64,000 bases of DNA from Anisodus tanguticus (GCA_034509755.1 CM067541.1:22618001-22682000); one strand, 5' to 3'. Positions 1-11,647 are shown, counted from the first letter of the stretch. A program made the numbers and translations. Notes: generated from the sequence alone by a model not told the origin.

Positions 1-475
1 GCCTTAGTTAACATATAAACAATTTTGTATTGATATGTTTAAGACACGTTGAAAAGTTTATGGCATGTTAATATAAAGGAAATTCATTACTAATCAATTA
101 TGTACATGATAAATAATCTTAGTTTAATCTGAATTCCTAAAACCAACAACCAAAAAGTAATTAGGAATGCAGAATTTAGTTAACATAAACAATTTTGTAT
201 TGATATGTATAAAGTTTACATTTAGCTATTTTGCATATCAATTACTATAATACATAGAAAACAAATGCAAGAATGACGTGATAATCTTTCAATAGACATT
301 TTTAATAGTTATCTAAAAATTCATATTGGAAATAATTACTGAATGATTGACTAATGTATAGTTATTAGTTAATTAGTTACCTAAAAGTTAAAATTGAGTG
401 AATTTTGTCTTGGGCATCTTATAGGGTCCACTAGGAAGACTTACCAAAATGTTTTCATTAATCATGACCAAACAG
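1..475. other. AT-rich spacer, no gene seen
   Basis: No reading frame or RNA gene is recognised. A stretch of about 35 bp ending in TTTTGTATTGATATGT occurs at about 7-39 and again at about 177-210, a dispersed direct repeat. Confidence 0.5.
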
Positions 476-550
476 CAATACTCAAAAGTAACTAAATCAT
501 TAATCGGCAATACTCAAAGGTACGTAAATCATTAATTGGCAATACTCAAA
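476..550. repeat. 32-bp tandem repeat, about 2.3 copies
   Basis: CAATACTCAAA recurs at 476, 508 and 540, giving a 32-bp period; each copy continues into a similar TAAATCATTAAT segment. Confidence 0.8.
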
Positions 551-603
551 CATAATTCCTAATAATAATAATTTAAATTTAAGAAAAATAACACATGAAA
601 GCT

Positions 604-823
604 CGTCAAAAAAACCGGCAATAACCGGTATGAAACAGAATTGTTGGCGTGCTTCATGTATTTGGTTAAGTGATATACATTTTTTGCCAAATTCATCGGC
701 GACCCTTTGTAATCGTCAAAATAACCGGCAATAACCGGTATGAAACAGAATTGTTGGCGTGCTTCATGTATTTGGTTAAGTGATATACATTTTTTGTCAA
801 ATTCATCGGCGACCCTTTGTAAT
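604..823. repeat. 110-bp tandem duplication
   Basis: Two nearly identical 110-bp copies start with CGTCAAAA at 604 and 714, and a third start is seen at 824. Each contains the short palindromic segment ACCGGCAATAACCGGT. Only a few bases differ, so the duplication looks recent. No coding potential is seen. Confidence 0.9.
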
Positions 824-975
824 CGTCAAAATCTTTCAGTTAAACATCTCAATTAAATCATGTTCCATTTAGATGCCTGAGATGGACGCTCACTGTGTCA
901 TTTAGTCTCTTTTCACTGACTTGGTAAGTTATGTGGATTTCACACCAAACATGTGCATGAAAAGGCCAAAAATCA

Positions 976-1006
976 TATATATGTATATATATATATATAT
1001 ATATAT
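976..1006. repeat. AT microsatellite
   Basis: Nearly uninterrupted TA dinucleotides follow ATCATATATATG. Confidence 0.9.
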
Positions 1007-1116
1007 TAAATTTCCTTCTTCTTCATTCTTTTTCCAACCATCTTCTTACTATCGCTGACATCACCGTCGTTGCTATCACTACCGGAAAAGAAAATCAATT
1101 ACATTTTTATAAAAAA

Positions 1117-1560
1117 TATGAAATTTGTTCTTACCTCCCACCTACCCCCTTCACCCCCACCCCATCCTCAAATTTCTATTTCATATTTTTTGTTACTTTT
1201 ATAAAAAAAATTATTTAAAATATGAAATTTTTTCTTACCCCCTACTCGTCCCTCCTCCCCCACCCCATGCCCTACCCCATTCTAAAAATTCTATTTCATA
1301 TTCTTTTTACTTTTATAAAAAAAATTATAAAAAATATGAATTTTTTTTTCTTACCTCCTCCCCCTAACCCTTCCACCCCATGCTCTACCCTATTCTCAAA
1401 TTTATATTTCATTTCTTTTACTTTTATAAAAAAATTATTAAATATATGAAAAAATTTCTTACCACCTACCCCCTCCACCCCATGCCCTACCCCCATCACT
1501 CAACCTCCCCCACTACTCCGCCATCCCGCCCCCACTACCCCTGCCCTCCCACCCATTAAT
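1117..1560. repeat. C-rich minisatellite, about 108-bp unit
   Basis: About four imperfect copies of a 105-114-bp unit. Each has a C-rich half (runs of CCCCACCCC type) after TTCTTACC (near 1130, 1233, 1348, 1458), then an AT-rich half with CTTTTATAAAAAAA. The short frames across it on both strands are low-complexity artefacts. Confidence 0.75.
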
Positions 1561-2178
1561 TTATATATTTATTTTGATTTTATAAAAAATAAAAAAATTC
1601 TTAGAAATATTTTTCTTATTTTAAAAATAAAGATATGAAAAAATCGAATATCATAAAATAAAATAACATCATAGAATGTAAGTTTGAAATTTGTAAAAGT
1701 AATGAGTTAAGTTGGGCAAGTTGGGTTGTGACCCATCTTGACCCGTTCATCTTAGCTCATATAAGCTTTGGGCGGGTTAGGTATTGACTCATCTATTGAT
1801 TCAGCCCATCTTAACCCGCCCAACTTCAGCCCAAATAGTTCATCTGCCTCCCTAGGCGTGTCGTAACAACTTCGAGTATAGTTCAGGGTAATAATGTCTT
1901 ATCTCTTTTCTTATTTGATAATAATTTAACTTTAAATTTTATCTTTTACACTTTACGAAATGATTTATAATCATACAAATATTATTAATTTATTTTAGAT
2001 TATAAAATTTAAAAATCTTTTTTTATTTATTAAATTTATGTAAAAAAGTTAAATTACATAAGGTTAGTGATTTACCTCATAAGAATCACAAGAGTATTAA
2101 TAGGGGACAAGTTCCCATGTCCCACATGCTGTTCACTGTTTCTGAGTCTTCAGACATTTACTTGAAATTTGATCCAAA
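1561..2178. other. AT-rich spacer with GGGCGGGTT/AACCCGCCC arms
   Basis: No gene is recognised. Around 1710-1830 GGGCGGGTT and AACCCGCCC segments could fold back on each other; they may be a relic of a small DNA element, but no target duplication was found. Confidence 0.35.
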
Positions 2179-2202
2179 CACACACACACACACACACACA
2201 CA
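2179..2202. repeat. CA microsatellite
   Basis: Twelve uninterrupted CA dinucleotides. Confidence 0.95.
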
Positions 2203-2429
2203 TGACACAGCCTAGATATTTTTTCCACCAAAAAGTGCCACTAGAGTGTTTGTGTATATATAGCCAGAAAAGATAAAAAGATTTAGGGATTTTCTTTACA
2301 AGGGTGGATGAACAATCCTTGGATCATTGGACATGGAAAACATGCTTCTTTCTTCAGCTTCAACATCCACATCTCTGTTCTTCTGTTTGTTTGGCAATTT
2401 TCTCATTTTTTTTATCCATGGTAATAATA

Positions 2430-2510
2430 GAGGCAGTGATGATAATGATTTTTATTCGGATTCTGGGCTAACCGGGTCGGCCATGGAGACTATCCGACCC
2501 GTATCTTGGC
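2430..2510 (+). ncRNA. Stranded 5' fragment of element B (box C/D-like repeat)
   Basis: GAGGCAGTGATGATAATG is followed by CTGGGCTAACC, a pairable segment, CATGGAGA and the family core GACCCGTATCTTGGC, matching the array copies from 30 kb on. Similarity stops at 2510, so the second core and box D are missing. It lies about 22 kb before the next copy, in the same orientation. The 90-residue frame across it is probably chance. Confidence 0.6.
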
Positions 2511-3375
2511 ACTCAAAAACACAAACTAAAACTTTCTATTCTTTGAAATGTAATTACTTTTTGCTCCAAAGTTTCAGCCATTTTTTTCCTTCAAATTAAC
2601 TTCTGGTTACAGATAATATATGGAGTAAAACATGTCAATGTTACTCAATTGTTATCTTAATTACTACTCCATTAATCTAAAATTACAGTAAATAACCTGT
2701 TATAATTGTCAATTAGTGTTGAAAACATCAAATGTTGTTTAAATAAAAATCATAAATAAAATATTTTATATCTGTATCTTTAGATGATAACCTTTTTAAT
2801 CTTGTCTTATTTTAAGTTGTTTTTCTCCATTATAAACTTTGTACTTTGCGAAAAAATAATACTACTGCCTTTTTAGTCTCGTATTCATTTCAAAAACTTT
2901 ATCTTCTTTAAATTTTTGCACTTGAAAATCAGTAAATAATTTTTGCTTTTCTAAGAGGAATGTCTTTATTATTCGTTAATTTATAACTATCATGCAAAAA
3001 AGTAAGAGAAAGAGCTAGTATCATTTTTAGGAAAGTATTTCAATGCTATCAATTTGTATTCTTCATTCATGTTTTTGGAGCATAAATTTATGGGTCGGGT
3101 TTTAGTTTAATTTACTATTTAATTTTTGCTGATTTAATTAGATGACAGGTTAAGTGTCATCTGATATTGTAAAATTAGTGTTAATGAAAAATGACATCGA
3201 TATAAATAAATCAAATTATTAATGATCAATGATATAAATAAGTCATTTTTCATAGTTCGATATTATATTTGAGCCTTCTACGTTTTCTCTATCACATTCA
3301 AAAATCAAGAATGCTCTGCAAAGTTTGGTGTAGTGATGTATGATTAGCTTATCAAAGAAAAAACCAGGGGTTATA
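2511..3375. other. AT-rich spacer, no gene seen
   Basis: No convincing coding, RNA or transposon signal was found. Confidence 0.4.
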
Positions 3376-3378
3376 TTA

Positions 3379-4455
3379 GGGCATGTTTGGAAAGCCATCA
3401 TATAATTGAATTTGGGTGTAATCACATGTAATTACATAGTTTTGACATATTTGTACTTGATTAATATGTAATTTGGTGTAATTGAAGAGGTGTAATTACA
3501 CTTTACAATCCTCAATGGGTTGAGAATTGGTGGTAATTACATGGTTAGTTTTTAATATATATATATATTTTTTTATTTCTATTCTTTTTTCTTTTTAATT
3601 TATTTTTTATTTTAACTTTTTAAATTATTTTCTAAAAATATTATTATTATTATTACATTTTTATTTATTTATTAGTTCTCAGTTCTTAATCTTTACTTCA
3701 CGCGTTTCTACTTAATTTCTCTTATTTTACTTCTTTCTTGTTATTTTTTTTTATTTTACTTGTTATGTTATCTTTCTTATTTGTTTTCTTTATTTATTTT
3801 TCATTTCACTTAACTATGTTATTATTTTAATTTTTAAAAAATAAATCATACCTCTTAATCTTAGAACGAATAACTCATCCATAAACTTGACTTATAATGA
3901 GTGATATCATTAAAGATGAATGACTTTTGTTGTTGGATGATGTTATATGTAAATTTAGCTTATATTGTGTGACGTTAGAATTGTTAGATTACTTTTTAAC
4001 ATTTAAATAATATTATGAAATTATGATTGTAAATATATTTTTTGTTAAACATATTGTCCATGATGTCATTGCAAAATGTGTGCTTAGTTAGAAGTTCTTA
4101 TTAATTGATTTAATTAAAGTATTATTTATTTTGTACATATCCATTTTTTTACAATAGTAATTACAAATTTATGATTACTTAGTTCTATATTTTTGAGATA
4201 ATACGTATCTTGAGTAAATAGTTATAGATAAAATTAAGTGATATTACTTATATAACATATACTTGTCAAATATTAACGTTTAGTTGTTTACAATTAACTT
4301 TTGTTTTTAACATTTAATTACACTTGTGCAACCAAACAGTACATTCGTAATTACGTTATGACAAACAAACAGGTTATCGTAATTACTAGGTTGTGTAATT
4401 ACTATCCTAATAATTATAACAATTTCAATTATCATGTGGCTTTCCAAACAGACCC
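3379..4455. mobile_element. Harbinger-like non-autonomous DNA element
   Basis: The ends are inverted: GGGCATGTTTGGAAAGCC on the left and the complement of GGGTCTGTTTGGAAAGCC on the right, with similarity reaching about 33 bp. Both ends are flanked by TTA (3376-3378 and 4456-4458). TTA duplications and GGGnCTGTTTGG-type termini are typical of PIF/Harbinger elements. The 1.08-kb interior is AT-rich and codes for nothing visible. Confidence 0.8.
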
Positions 4456-4458
4456 TTA

Positions 4459-5243
4459 GTGTTTTTTTCTAAAAGTGGACAAGTAAAAATGAACGGAAGA
4501 AGCAGTTTGTTTAAGTATATGATTGATCTCTCGTGCTCTCTAGCTATCTTTACATTTTAGCAATTTTTAATTTTTTTGAAATGGGACATCTTTTTCTGGG
4601 TTTCCGAAGAAGGTAACATATCTTGCTAGGGACTTGCATAAATGCAAGTAATAACTTTGTGATCCGGCCTTTTCCAGATCTCTCGCATAGTAAGAGCTTA
4701 GTGTACCGGGCTGTCTTTTAATATTTTTTTCTATTTCAAAATATTTAATATCTTATTCTCTTTTTTGAATAGGACCAAGAAGTTCTTTTGATAGAGGTCA
4801 AGAAGAATATAAAGTAGCGAATGTTTTCAGCAATGCACAACTTTTGGTACTTTTATGGCTCTCAATAGGACTATGTGATTTCTTTTGTTCGTAAATGGTG
4901 TAAATATTGATAGCAACATTATATATTTGGTTGATCATGTGGCATAGAATGGTGGGTAGGAAATGAGCAACTAAGTATATGACTCAATTCTACGTAAACC
5001 TGGTATATAATTTTCTATGTTTATCGCGATTTACAAAGGATGGAAACATTTTTTTATTTGTGATATTATGGTTATCCTAATTTTTAAATTATTTATTGCT
5101 CTTTAGAGTCCCAATCACATGTAGATGCACGAGACACAATCAACCATTCAAATTATATTAAACTGAAATTGTTGGGTCCGTGCTATGACACTATTCTAGT
5201 TAAGGATTTACGTAGTAACGAGAAAACATGAATATAAATATAA
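4459..5243. other. Intergenic spacer, no gene seen
   Basis: AT-rich, with short frames only; nothing recognised on either strand. Confidence 0.4.
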
Positions 5244-5245
5244 TA

Positions 5246-5493
5246 CTCCCTTCGGATAAAAAAAAATGTCCACTTAACCTTTATTTTTTTAGTTAAAAAG
5301 AGTGTTCACCTATCAAATCAAGAAAGAATTAATCTTATTTTTCAGATTTGCCCTTAATAATTGGTAGGTGATCAAATCTCAATATCTATTTAATTAGGGG
5401 TATTTTAGTCAAATTATCTATTTTTACCTAAAAATTAGTTTTTTTAAGATGTGTGAAAATGGCTAAGTAGACACTTTTTTTATCCGGACGGAG
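5246..5493. mobile_element. Stowaway-type MITE
   Basis: Terminal inverted repeats begin CTCCCTTCGGATAAAA and end with TTTTATCCGGACGGAG, and TA lies on both sides (5244-5245, 5494-5495). The TA target, CTCC ends and 248-bp size fit Tc1/Mariner-derived Stowaway MITEs. A CTCCGTTCTATTTTATGTG segment near 5757 may be a half element. Confidence 0.85.
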
Positions 5494-6105
5494 TAACCAA
5501 TAGTCTATATTCACATGTAAATTTCCTAAAATCATGAAGTTCGATGATCTATTTTTGCGTAGAAGAAGGCTTACATTTAATATCAACGGTAGGTAATAAT
5601 GTTTTAATCAAGCTAAGTGATAAGAAAGAAAGAGAAAATTTGCGATCCCTTTCAATTCACGTACATTTAAATTGATAAAAAGATTGGTGACATGAATTCA
5701 AATAAATAGTTGTTTCAACCGATAATGTTTTCTATGCTAGCCATAAAAGCTATTCACTCCGTTCTATTTTATGTGAATTAAGGTGTTATTATTTGGGGTT
5801 TAAATAAAAAAAAATTACCTACAATTTTTTCAAATCTTTTAAAAATATTTTGAATCATTAGCTATATTGATGACTCGTAGTACTTTTCGTATAACTTTTA
5901 AATATGTACATTTTGTTTTTAAAAATTTAAAGAATATTCTACACTCAAACTCATAATTAAAATTAAGTATTCTGATTGCTCCGAACACCTCCCCATAAAT
6001 AAAAAATGAGAGAATAGTTTACGGTTTTACGGCTTCATGAATCTTTTATCACACTATTCATTCTTAATACCTCACTTTTCATGAGTACTCTACTCAATAT
6101 AATAT

Positions 6106-6296
6106 TGAGAGATATAATAATTTTTTTTAGGGATTCCTTTCATTATTCACAATATATATAGATGTACAAAGATCGATTCTTAATATGGTACGAATCCTAA
6201 CTTACCTTACAAAGGTTGATTCCTAATATAATTAGAATCCTAAGTTACCTTAAATATACATCTATCATAATTACAAAATATACATATTCTCTAATA
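6106..6296 (-). repeat. 3' LTR of the copia element
   Basis: About 190 bp, matching 10798-11004 throughout (shared GGGATTCCTTTCATTATTCA). It lies next to the polypurine tract, so it is the downstream LTR in element orientation. Confidence 0.9.
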
Positions 6297-6474
6297 CTCC
6301 CCTTCAGACGGAGCGGGAGGAGGTCGAACGCCAAGGCTGGATCGGAAGTCGCTGAAGAGTTGTCGCGGTAGTCCCTTTGTGAAGATGTCTGCATACTGAT
6401 AAGAGAAAGGCACGTGTAATATTTTGACCTGACCACGGGCAACCTTCTATATCCATCTCAATATGCTTAGTCCG

Positions 6475-7065
6475 CTAATGTTGGACTGGATTATGAGACA
6501 TATAGATGGCAGATATGTTGTCACAATAGACTATAGACGCCTTGCGAAGTGGACACTGGAGTTCCAAAAGAAGATTTCGGAGCCAACAGATCTCAGCAAC
6601 TACGTTAGCAACACCGCGATATTCTGCTTCAGCACTCGAACGAGAAAGTGTGGCCTGCCGCTTGGCGGACCATGAGATAAGATTATCCGCAAGAAATACA
6701 CAGTACCCTGAGGTGGAACGACGTGTGTCGGGGCATCCTGCCCAATCTGCATCCGTGTAGGCAAGTAGCTTGGTTGGGGCAGAGGGGTATAGATGTAAGC
6801 CGAAGTCTAGTGTGCCCTTAACGTATATGATAATACGTTTGAGGGCGGCAAAATGGGACTCTCGGGGGTCGTGCATGAACATACACACCTGTTGAACGGC
6901 ATATGCAATATCAGGCCTAGTGAATGTAAGATAGTGAAGAGCACCTGCTAGACTCCGATATAGAGTGGGATCAGAAACTGGCGCACCGTCATTGGCACTA
7001 AGCTTGGATTTTGAGTCCATCGGAGTTGGCATAATTTTACAATTTGCCATCTTGACCCTGTACAC
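6475..7065 (-). pseudogene. Copia RT C-terminus and RNase H fragment
   Basis: The 196-residue frame contains LAGALHYLTFTRPDIAYAVQ, then YTDADWAGCPDTRRSTSGYC and SSAEAEYRG, the typical end of Ty1/copia polyproteins; the D and E of DADWAG and AEAEYR are RNase H catalytic residues. It is out of frame with the RT body upstream on the minus strand. The very C-terminus continues toward 6300 in another frame. Confidence 0.9.
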
Positions 7066-7201
7066 TATTTCTTCGGCATACTTACTGACACAGGAACATA
7101 GTGGTTGCAGATCTGGTCACCGATATACCCAAAAAAATAACTTAGCTTGCCCAAGTCAGTCATAGCAAATTCAGTTTTGAGTAGAGCAATGATTTCATTC
7201 T

Positions 7202-8194
7202 TCAACCCGTCAGATGAGGCAGTAAGAACAATGTCATCGACATATAATAATAAATATGCAGTGCTGCTACCTCGGTGAAAAGTGAAGAGAGATGTATCAC
7301 ACCTGCTACATACAAACCAATCTGCAGAAGATACATGGCGAACCGATCATACCAAGTGCGGGGTGCCTGTTTCAATCCATACAATGGCTTCCTGAGATGA
7401 CACACAAACTGCAGAGCTGCCGGATGAACAAAGCCATGAGGCTGATGCATGTACACAGTCTCTTTCAAATCCCCATGAAGAAACGCATTCTTGACATCAA
7501 GATGATGAATCGGCCAATGCATGCCCATAGCAATACTGAGAACAGTCCAAATAGTGGCCGATTTAACAACCGGACTGAATGCCTCACCACAATCAATACC
7601 CTCCTGCTGATTAGTGTCATTGGCAACTAGTCTTGCCTTATACCTCTCTAAGTCACCACTATCTCTGAACTTGTGCCTAAATAGCCACATACACCGGATA
7701 AAATTCACACCTTCTGGTCTAGGTACCAAATCCCAAGTGTTCTGCTTGGTTAAAGCGTTAAATTCCTTGCACATGACCGCATTCCAATTTGGGTCCAGTT
7801 TTGCTAGTTTTGGATTTTTTGGAATGGGTGATAAGGTTTGTGTGGAGAGATTGAATTGAACCTTAGGTTTGAAGATCCCGTGTTGTGCACGAGTCTCAAT
7901 GCGATGTGAGGGCAGTGGTGGTGGGTCGGGGCTGTGAGGTTGATGGTCCACTGGTTCTGGACCAGTGGGCAGCAGTTCAGATGGACTATTTTCTGGACTG
8001 TGTGTTGGACTGGAAACCTGCAGACCTGCGGGACTGGTTGCTGGAGTGCTGGGCAGCAGTGTCGCTGGTGGTGCAGGTGACTCGACTGGGGGCTGTAGGG
8101 GTGAGTAGGGAGCTGGTGGGGTGGTGCCGAACAGTGGCAAAACTGTCGGAACATTGGGCTGATGTTGGTATAGATTTTGGATGACCGGGGACAA
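7202..8194 (-). pseudogene. Copia integrase tail and reverse transcriptase
   Basis: A proline/serine-rich integrase tail (residues 1-95) leads into the RT domain: WNAVMCKEFNAL, TWDLVPRPEGV, KARLVAN, then LDVKNAFLHGDL with the first catalytic Asp. The catalytic YVDD is present on the minus strand near 7232-7250, but it lies past a frameshift at about 7270-7300, so no single frame covers the enzyme. Confidence 0.92.
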
Positions 8195-8528
8195 TGTCGA
8201 TTTATCGAGAAAGATGTAATCGGTGGTCTAAAATTTTCAAAGATTTGAAAAATGAAAGGTTGTCTCGTCAAAGGTGACGTGACGGGAGATGATGATTTTG
8301 CGAGTAGCAATGTCATAGCACAAGTAGCCCCGATGATTAGGAGATAGACCAAGTAAGATACATGGAAGAGTGCGATGGACAAGTTTGTGGGGTGCAATGG
8401 AGGCTATGTTGGGGTAGCATAAGCATCCAAAAATATGTATGTGATCATATGATGGCTGCCTACGGTATAAGATTTTGTAGGGGTTTTGTTTTGGAGTGTG
8501 CTAGTTGGTAAAATATTTAGAAGAGATT

Positions 8529-9266
8529 CTACCATTTTGACAGCATAGACCCAAAAGGCGGTGGTAGGCAGGCATGAAACAGAAGTGTGCGGACCATGTT
8601 ATTGATGGTACGTATAATTCTTTCAGTCTTTCCATTTTGGGAAGAAGTATAGGGACAAGAAAAATGGAAAACCATGCCTTGTTTAGAACAGAAATTGTGA
8701 AATGCCGAGTTATTAAATTTACGTCCATTATCACATTGGAATGATTTAATAGGTTTTACAAATTGTGTCTTAATGAATTTTTGAAACTCGAGAAATTTTG
8801 CAAAAACTTCATATTTGAATTTCAGTGGGTAAATCCAGACAAAATGTGAAAAATCATCCAAGAATACTAGATAGAATTTATGACCCAAAGAGCTAGCAAT
8901 CGGAGATGTCCACAAATCAGCATGAACAATATCAAATAGAGAAAAAGTAACATTGTTTGATGACATAAAGGGAAGACAAGTAAGTTTGCCTAGTTGACAT
9001 GAAAAACAGTGTTGGGCAATTTTCTCATTATTACATTGAATACGCTTAGAAGTCCTAAGAAAAGTAAAAACTGGGTCTCCGGGGTGTCTGAGTCTGTTGT
9101 GCCAAATTGAGGGAGAGATCGCCGCAAGGGATAGAGGTGCTTGCGGTCTGACAATGGAAGATTGAGTGAATGGGTAGAGGTCTCTCACACTATTGCAGCG
9201 TGTAAGAATTTTCCCCGTATTGAGTTCCTTCACAGAAAAACCAAAAGGGTCAAATTCGATAGACAC
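8529..9266 (-). pseudogene. Copia integrase core
   Basis: Contains the GAG-pre-integrase/zinc-binding HHCC pattern (WHNRLRHPGDPVF ... CFSCQLGKL) followed by the rve core with HADLWTSP, FLDDFSHFVWIYPLK, and QCDNGRKFNN. It ends in a frameshift, and the next frame (8501-8734) continues toward the integrase C-terminus. In function it would integrate the element cDNA. Confidence 0.92.
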
Positions 9267-9306
9267 AGAATTATTGCTGGTGAATTTTCTAACATAGATT
9301 AAGTTT

Positions 9307-9672
9307 TTAATGATGAAGTGTGTATAGGACGTGGTTTAGGGAGAAAGGTGGGTGTGGATGTTTGGTGTGTGTGTTACCGTAACCTTTAATTGGAATGCGA
9401 TGACCATTGCCGACAGTAATAAATTGAGGACACTTTAACCGACGTAGTTGAGATAGGTTACCTGACGACCGAGTGAGGTGAGATGTGGCTCCGGTGTCTA
9501 TGTACCAATTGTCATCGGGCTGTTGAAGGTTCACGGTGGTGTAGGCCTGGCCCAAAGCGATCGGGGGCAGGCCGTTTGTCTTCGCTGCGCCGGACTGCAG
9601 CCAGGTGGGCATCTTCGCCGCTGGTTGGCCTGCCGGTGGCCGGGGCAGGGCCCAAGAGGCCCGATCGACCAC
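9307..9672 (-). pseudogene. Copia aspartic protease region
   Basis: WYIDTGATSHLT at residues 56-67 is the retropepsin active site of copia elements, followed by VGNGHRIPIKGYG. It is separated from the gag frame (ending at 9791) and from the integrase frame by stops or shifts. The GC-rich part around 9560-9780 gives spurious plus-strand frames. Confidence 0.88.
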
Positions 9673-9790
9673 GGCCTGCTAGGGGGCCCCCGCATTCGGT
9701 ACGGGCATATAGGCGAGGCCCACCCCGCTGGTTGGGCCACCGCCGCCGCCGGTTGTACCCCCGTTGCGCTGGTTCCGATTCGTTAGCCGG

Positions 9791-10669
9791 TCAGGCGCTG
9801 CTGGTTGCGTTGGCCCTTTCCGCGGCCTTGCCTTTGTTGTTGCGACCTATACCGCCACGACCTCCGCCACTGGCCTGCTGCAGCTGCTGGTTGCTGCTGG
9901 CCGCAGATGTTGTCATCTCGTCAACGTCTAAGGCCTTTTGATTGTGTTCCTCTTGTTTAGCGTGTCTAATTTCTTCCAACAATAGTTGTGAACGTGCTTT
10001 GTTGAAACTTGGGAGAGGGTCGGCTTGTTGAATCATTGTTGCAAATGTGTCATATTCACCTTTCGGTAAACCCGCAACAAGTTGAAGCACCATTTTGGTT
10101 TTTGAAACAGAAGTCCCGACGTTGGATAGTTGATCGGTGATGAGTTTCAATTGCTTACAATATTCGGACATGTTGTTAAAATTCTCGAGGCGGATATTGT
10201 TGAATTGCTCTTCTAAATACACAGCCCGAGTATTTTTATTGTCCTGAAAGATTTTTTCTAGCCGGACCCAAAGTTCACGTGCCGTAGCACCTGTTTTCAT
10301 GATAGTGCACAACAGGTCTTTGGAGATGGTGCCGTAGATCCATTGCTTGACGATGGCGTCAAGACGACGCCAGATTGAGTTTGTAACATCGGTGGGACGA
10401 GGAACAGATTCGTCAATATGATCGAGCACGTTGTATGCACATGCATGAATGTAGAATAGTTCCATCCACATGGAATATTGACAGTCTTCTTGATCAAGAA
10501 TTATAGGGATAAAATTTTTGATGTTGTTAACGGCGAATGCCGGATGAAAAGAAGATACTGAACGTTGAGAGGGGTTGTCGAAAGTGCCAGTGGAGGAACC
10601 GAAATTCGTGGGGGAAGATATGGTGGCTTGCTGTTTTTCGGCCGAGGGAAAGCAAAACAGAAAACACAA
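9791..10669 (-). pseudogene. Copia gag-like protein
   Basis: 292 residues. NNIKNFIPIILDQEDCQYS and WMELFYIHACAYNVLDHID match the N-terminal gag domain of RE1-type copia elements, followed by the UBN2-like middle (LWVRLEKIFQDNKNTRAVYL, MSEYCKQLKLITDQLSN) and a Gly-rich basic tail. No intact CCHC knuckle is visible. Its job would be packaging element RNA. Confidence 0.9.
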
Positions 10670-10797
10670 AATCTGTTTGGCCGAGAACTGTTTCTGGCCT
10701 AGGGAAAAAACAAGAAAAAAATATGTTTTGGCCGAGAAAGAGAAGAAAAAGTGAGAAGAGTAGGGTTTAGGGTTTAGGTTTTAGGCTCTTGATACCA

Positions 10798-11004
10798 TGA
10801 AAGATAGAATAATTTTCTTTAGGGATTCCTTTCATTATTCACAATATATATAGCTATATAAAGGTCGATTCCTAATATGGTACGAATCCTAACTTACCTT
10901 ACAAAGGTTGATTCCTAATATAATTAGAATCCGAAGATACATTAATTATACATCTATCATAATTATAAAATATATAAAGAATATTTGGAGAATATTCGCT
11001 AATA
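10798..11004 (-). repeat. 5' LTR of the copia element
   Basis: Matches the left LTR; the primer-binding site GGCTCTTGATACCA abuts it at 10784-10797. It would carry the element promoter. It is about 16 bp longer than the other LTR near its outer end, so the two have diverged by indels. Confidence 0.9.
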
Positions 11005-11303
11005 AATATGACAAAAGTCCCTGTACGTTCTAATTTGCTACTTTGACTGAAACTCAAAGACGAAATGGCCTCCAAAAGTTGAATCACATATAACACCACC
11101 ATGCCAATGATGTATTCATATTTGCACGTATTATCAGAGACAATACATTACCAATGTAATTGTTCAGAATTGTTGCTTTATAGGATTTACGGCCTGATAC
11201 ACAATTGTTTTTTAAAAACACATATTTTTATCTTATAACATGCAGTAACCTACTACTCCTATAATTGTGTATACAAGTACATATGTAGTAATATATTAAT
11301 ATA

Positions 11304-11647
11304 TGTATTAAGGGTTCCACATCGGAAATAGAATGGGAACATAAACTTCTTATATGGATTTGAACAATCCTCACCCTACAAGCTAGCTTTTGGGGTTGAG
11401 TTAGACCAAAGATTCATTCTTTACATGGTATCAGAGTCAGATCCATTTCAATTCTATGTTCACCGATGTTGGGTCTCTAAATTATGTCATCCACGCTGCA
11501 ACTAACGGGGTCTGTGCGTGCAGGGGAGTATTAAGAGTCCCACATCGGAAATGGAATGGGAACATGACTCCTTATATGGACTTGGACAATCCTCACCCTA
11601 CAAGCTAGCTTTTGGGGTTGAGTTAGACCCAAGATCCATTGTTTACA
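11304..11647 (+). mobile_element. TRIM (miniature LTR retrotransposon)
   Basis: Two direct repeats of about 122 bp (11304-11425 and about 11528-11647) share CCACATCGGAAAT, CTTATATGG and CAAGCTAGCTTTTGGGGTTG. Right after the first lies TGGTATCAGAGTCAGA, a Met-tRNA-type primer-binding site, and GGGGA precedes the second. Only about 100 bp separate the LTRs and no gene is present. Flanks ATATA and ATATG are a possible imperfect 5-bp duplication. Confidence 0.88.
11536..11580 (+). promoter_or_regulatory. USE-like and TATA motifs in the TRIM LTR
   Basis: GTCCCACATCG at 11537-11547 equals the plant snRNA upstream sequence element consensus RTCCCACATCG. TTATATGG starts at 11572, leaving 24 bp between them, the spacing known for Pol III-type plant snRNA genes. 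The other LTR has a weaker copy (TTCCACATCG). Confidence 0.5.

Larger units (their letters stand above)
6106..11004 (-). mobile_element. Ty1/copia LTR retrotransposon, full-length but inactive
   Basis: Two LTR copies (6106-6296 and 10798-11004) bound a minus-strand gag-protease-integrase-RT-RNase H order, which is diagnostic of Ty1/copia. The flanking pentamers are both AATAT (6101-6105 and 11005-11009), a perfect 5-bp target duplication. Next to the right LTR the minus strand reads TGGTATCAAGAGCC, a primer-binding site; the polypurine tract AAGGGGAG abuts the other LTR at about 6297-6305. The LTR starts with TATTAG rather than TGTTAG and ends with CA. Several frameshifts break the polyprotein. 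Confidence 0.93.

Noticed and set aside
2327..2599. 90-residue open frame over the stranded B copy
   Set aside because: No recognisable domain; it spans non-coding B sequence and its reading is not kept in other copies.
7292..8184. Plus-strand frames in the copia RT region
   Set aside because: Antisense of clear RT and integrase-tail coding sequence.
9478..9941. Two long plus-strand frames of 102 and 152 residues
   Set aside because: They lie antisense to the copia gag/protease region in GC-rich sequence and resemble nothing; shadows.
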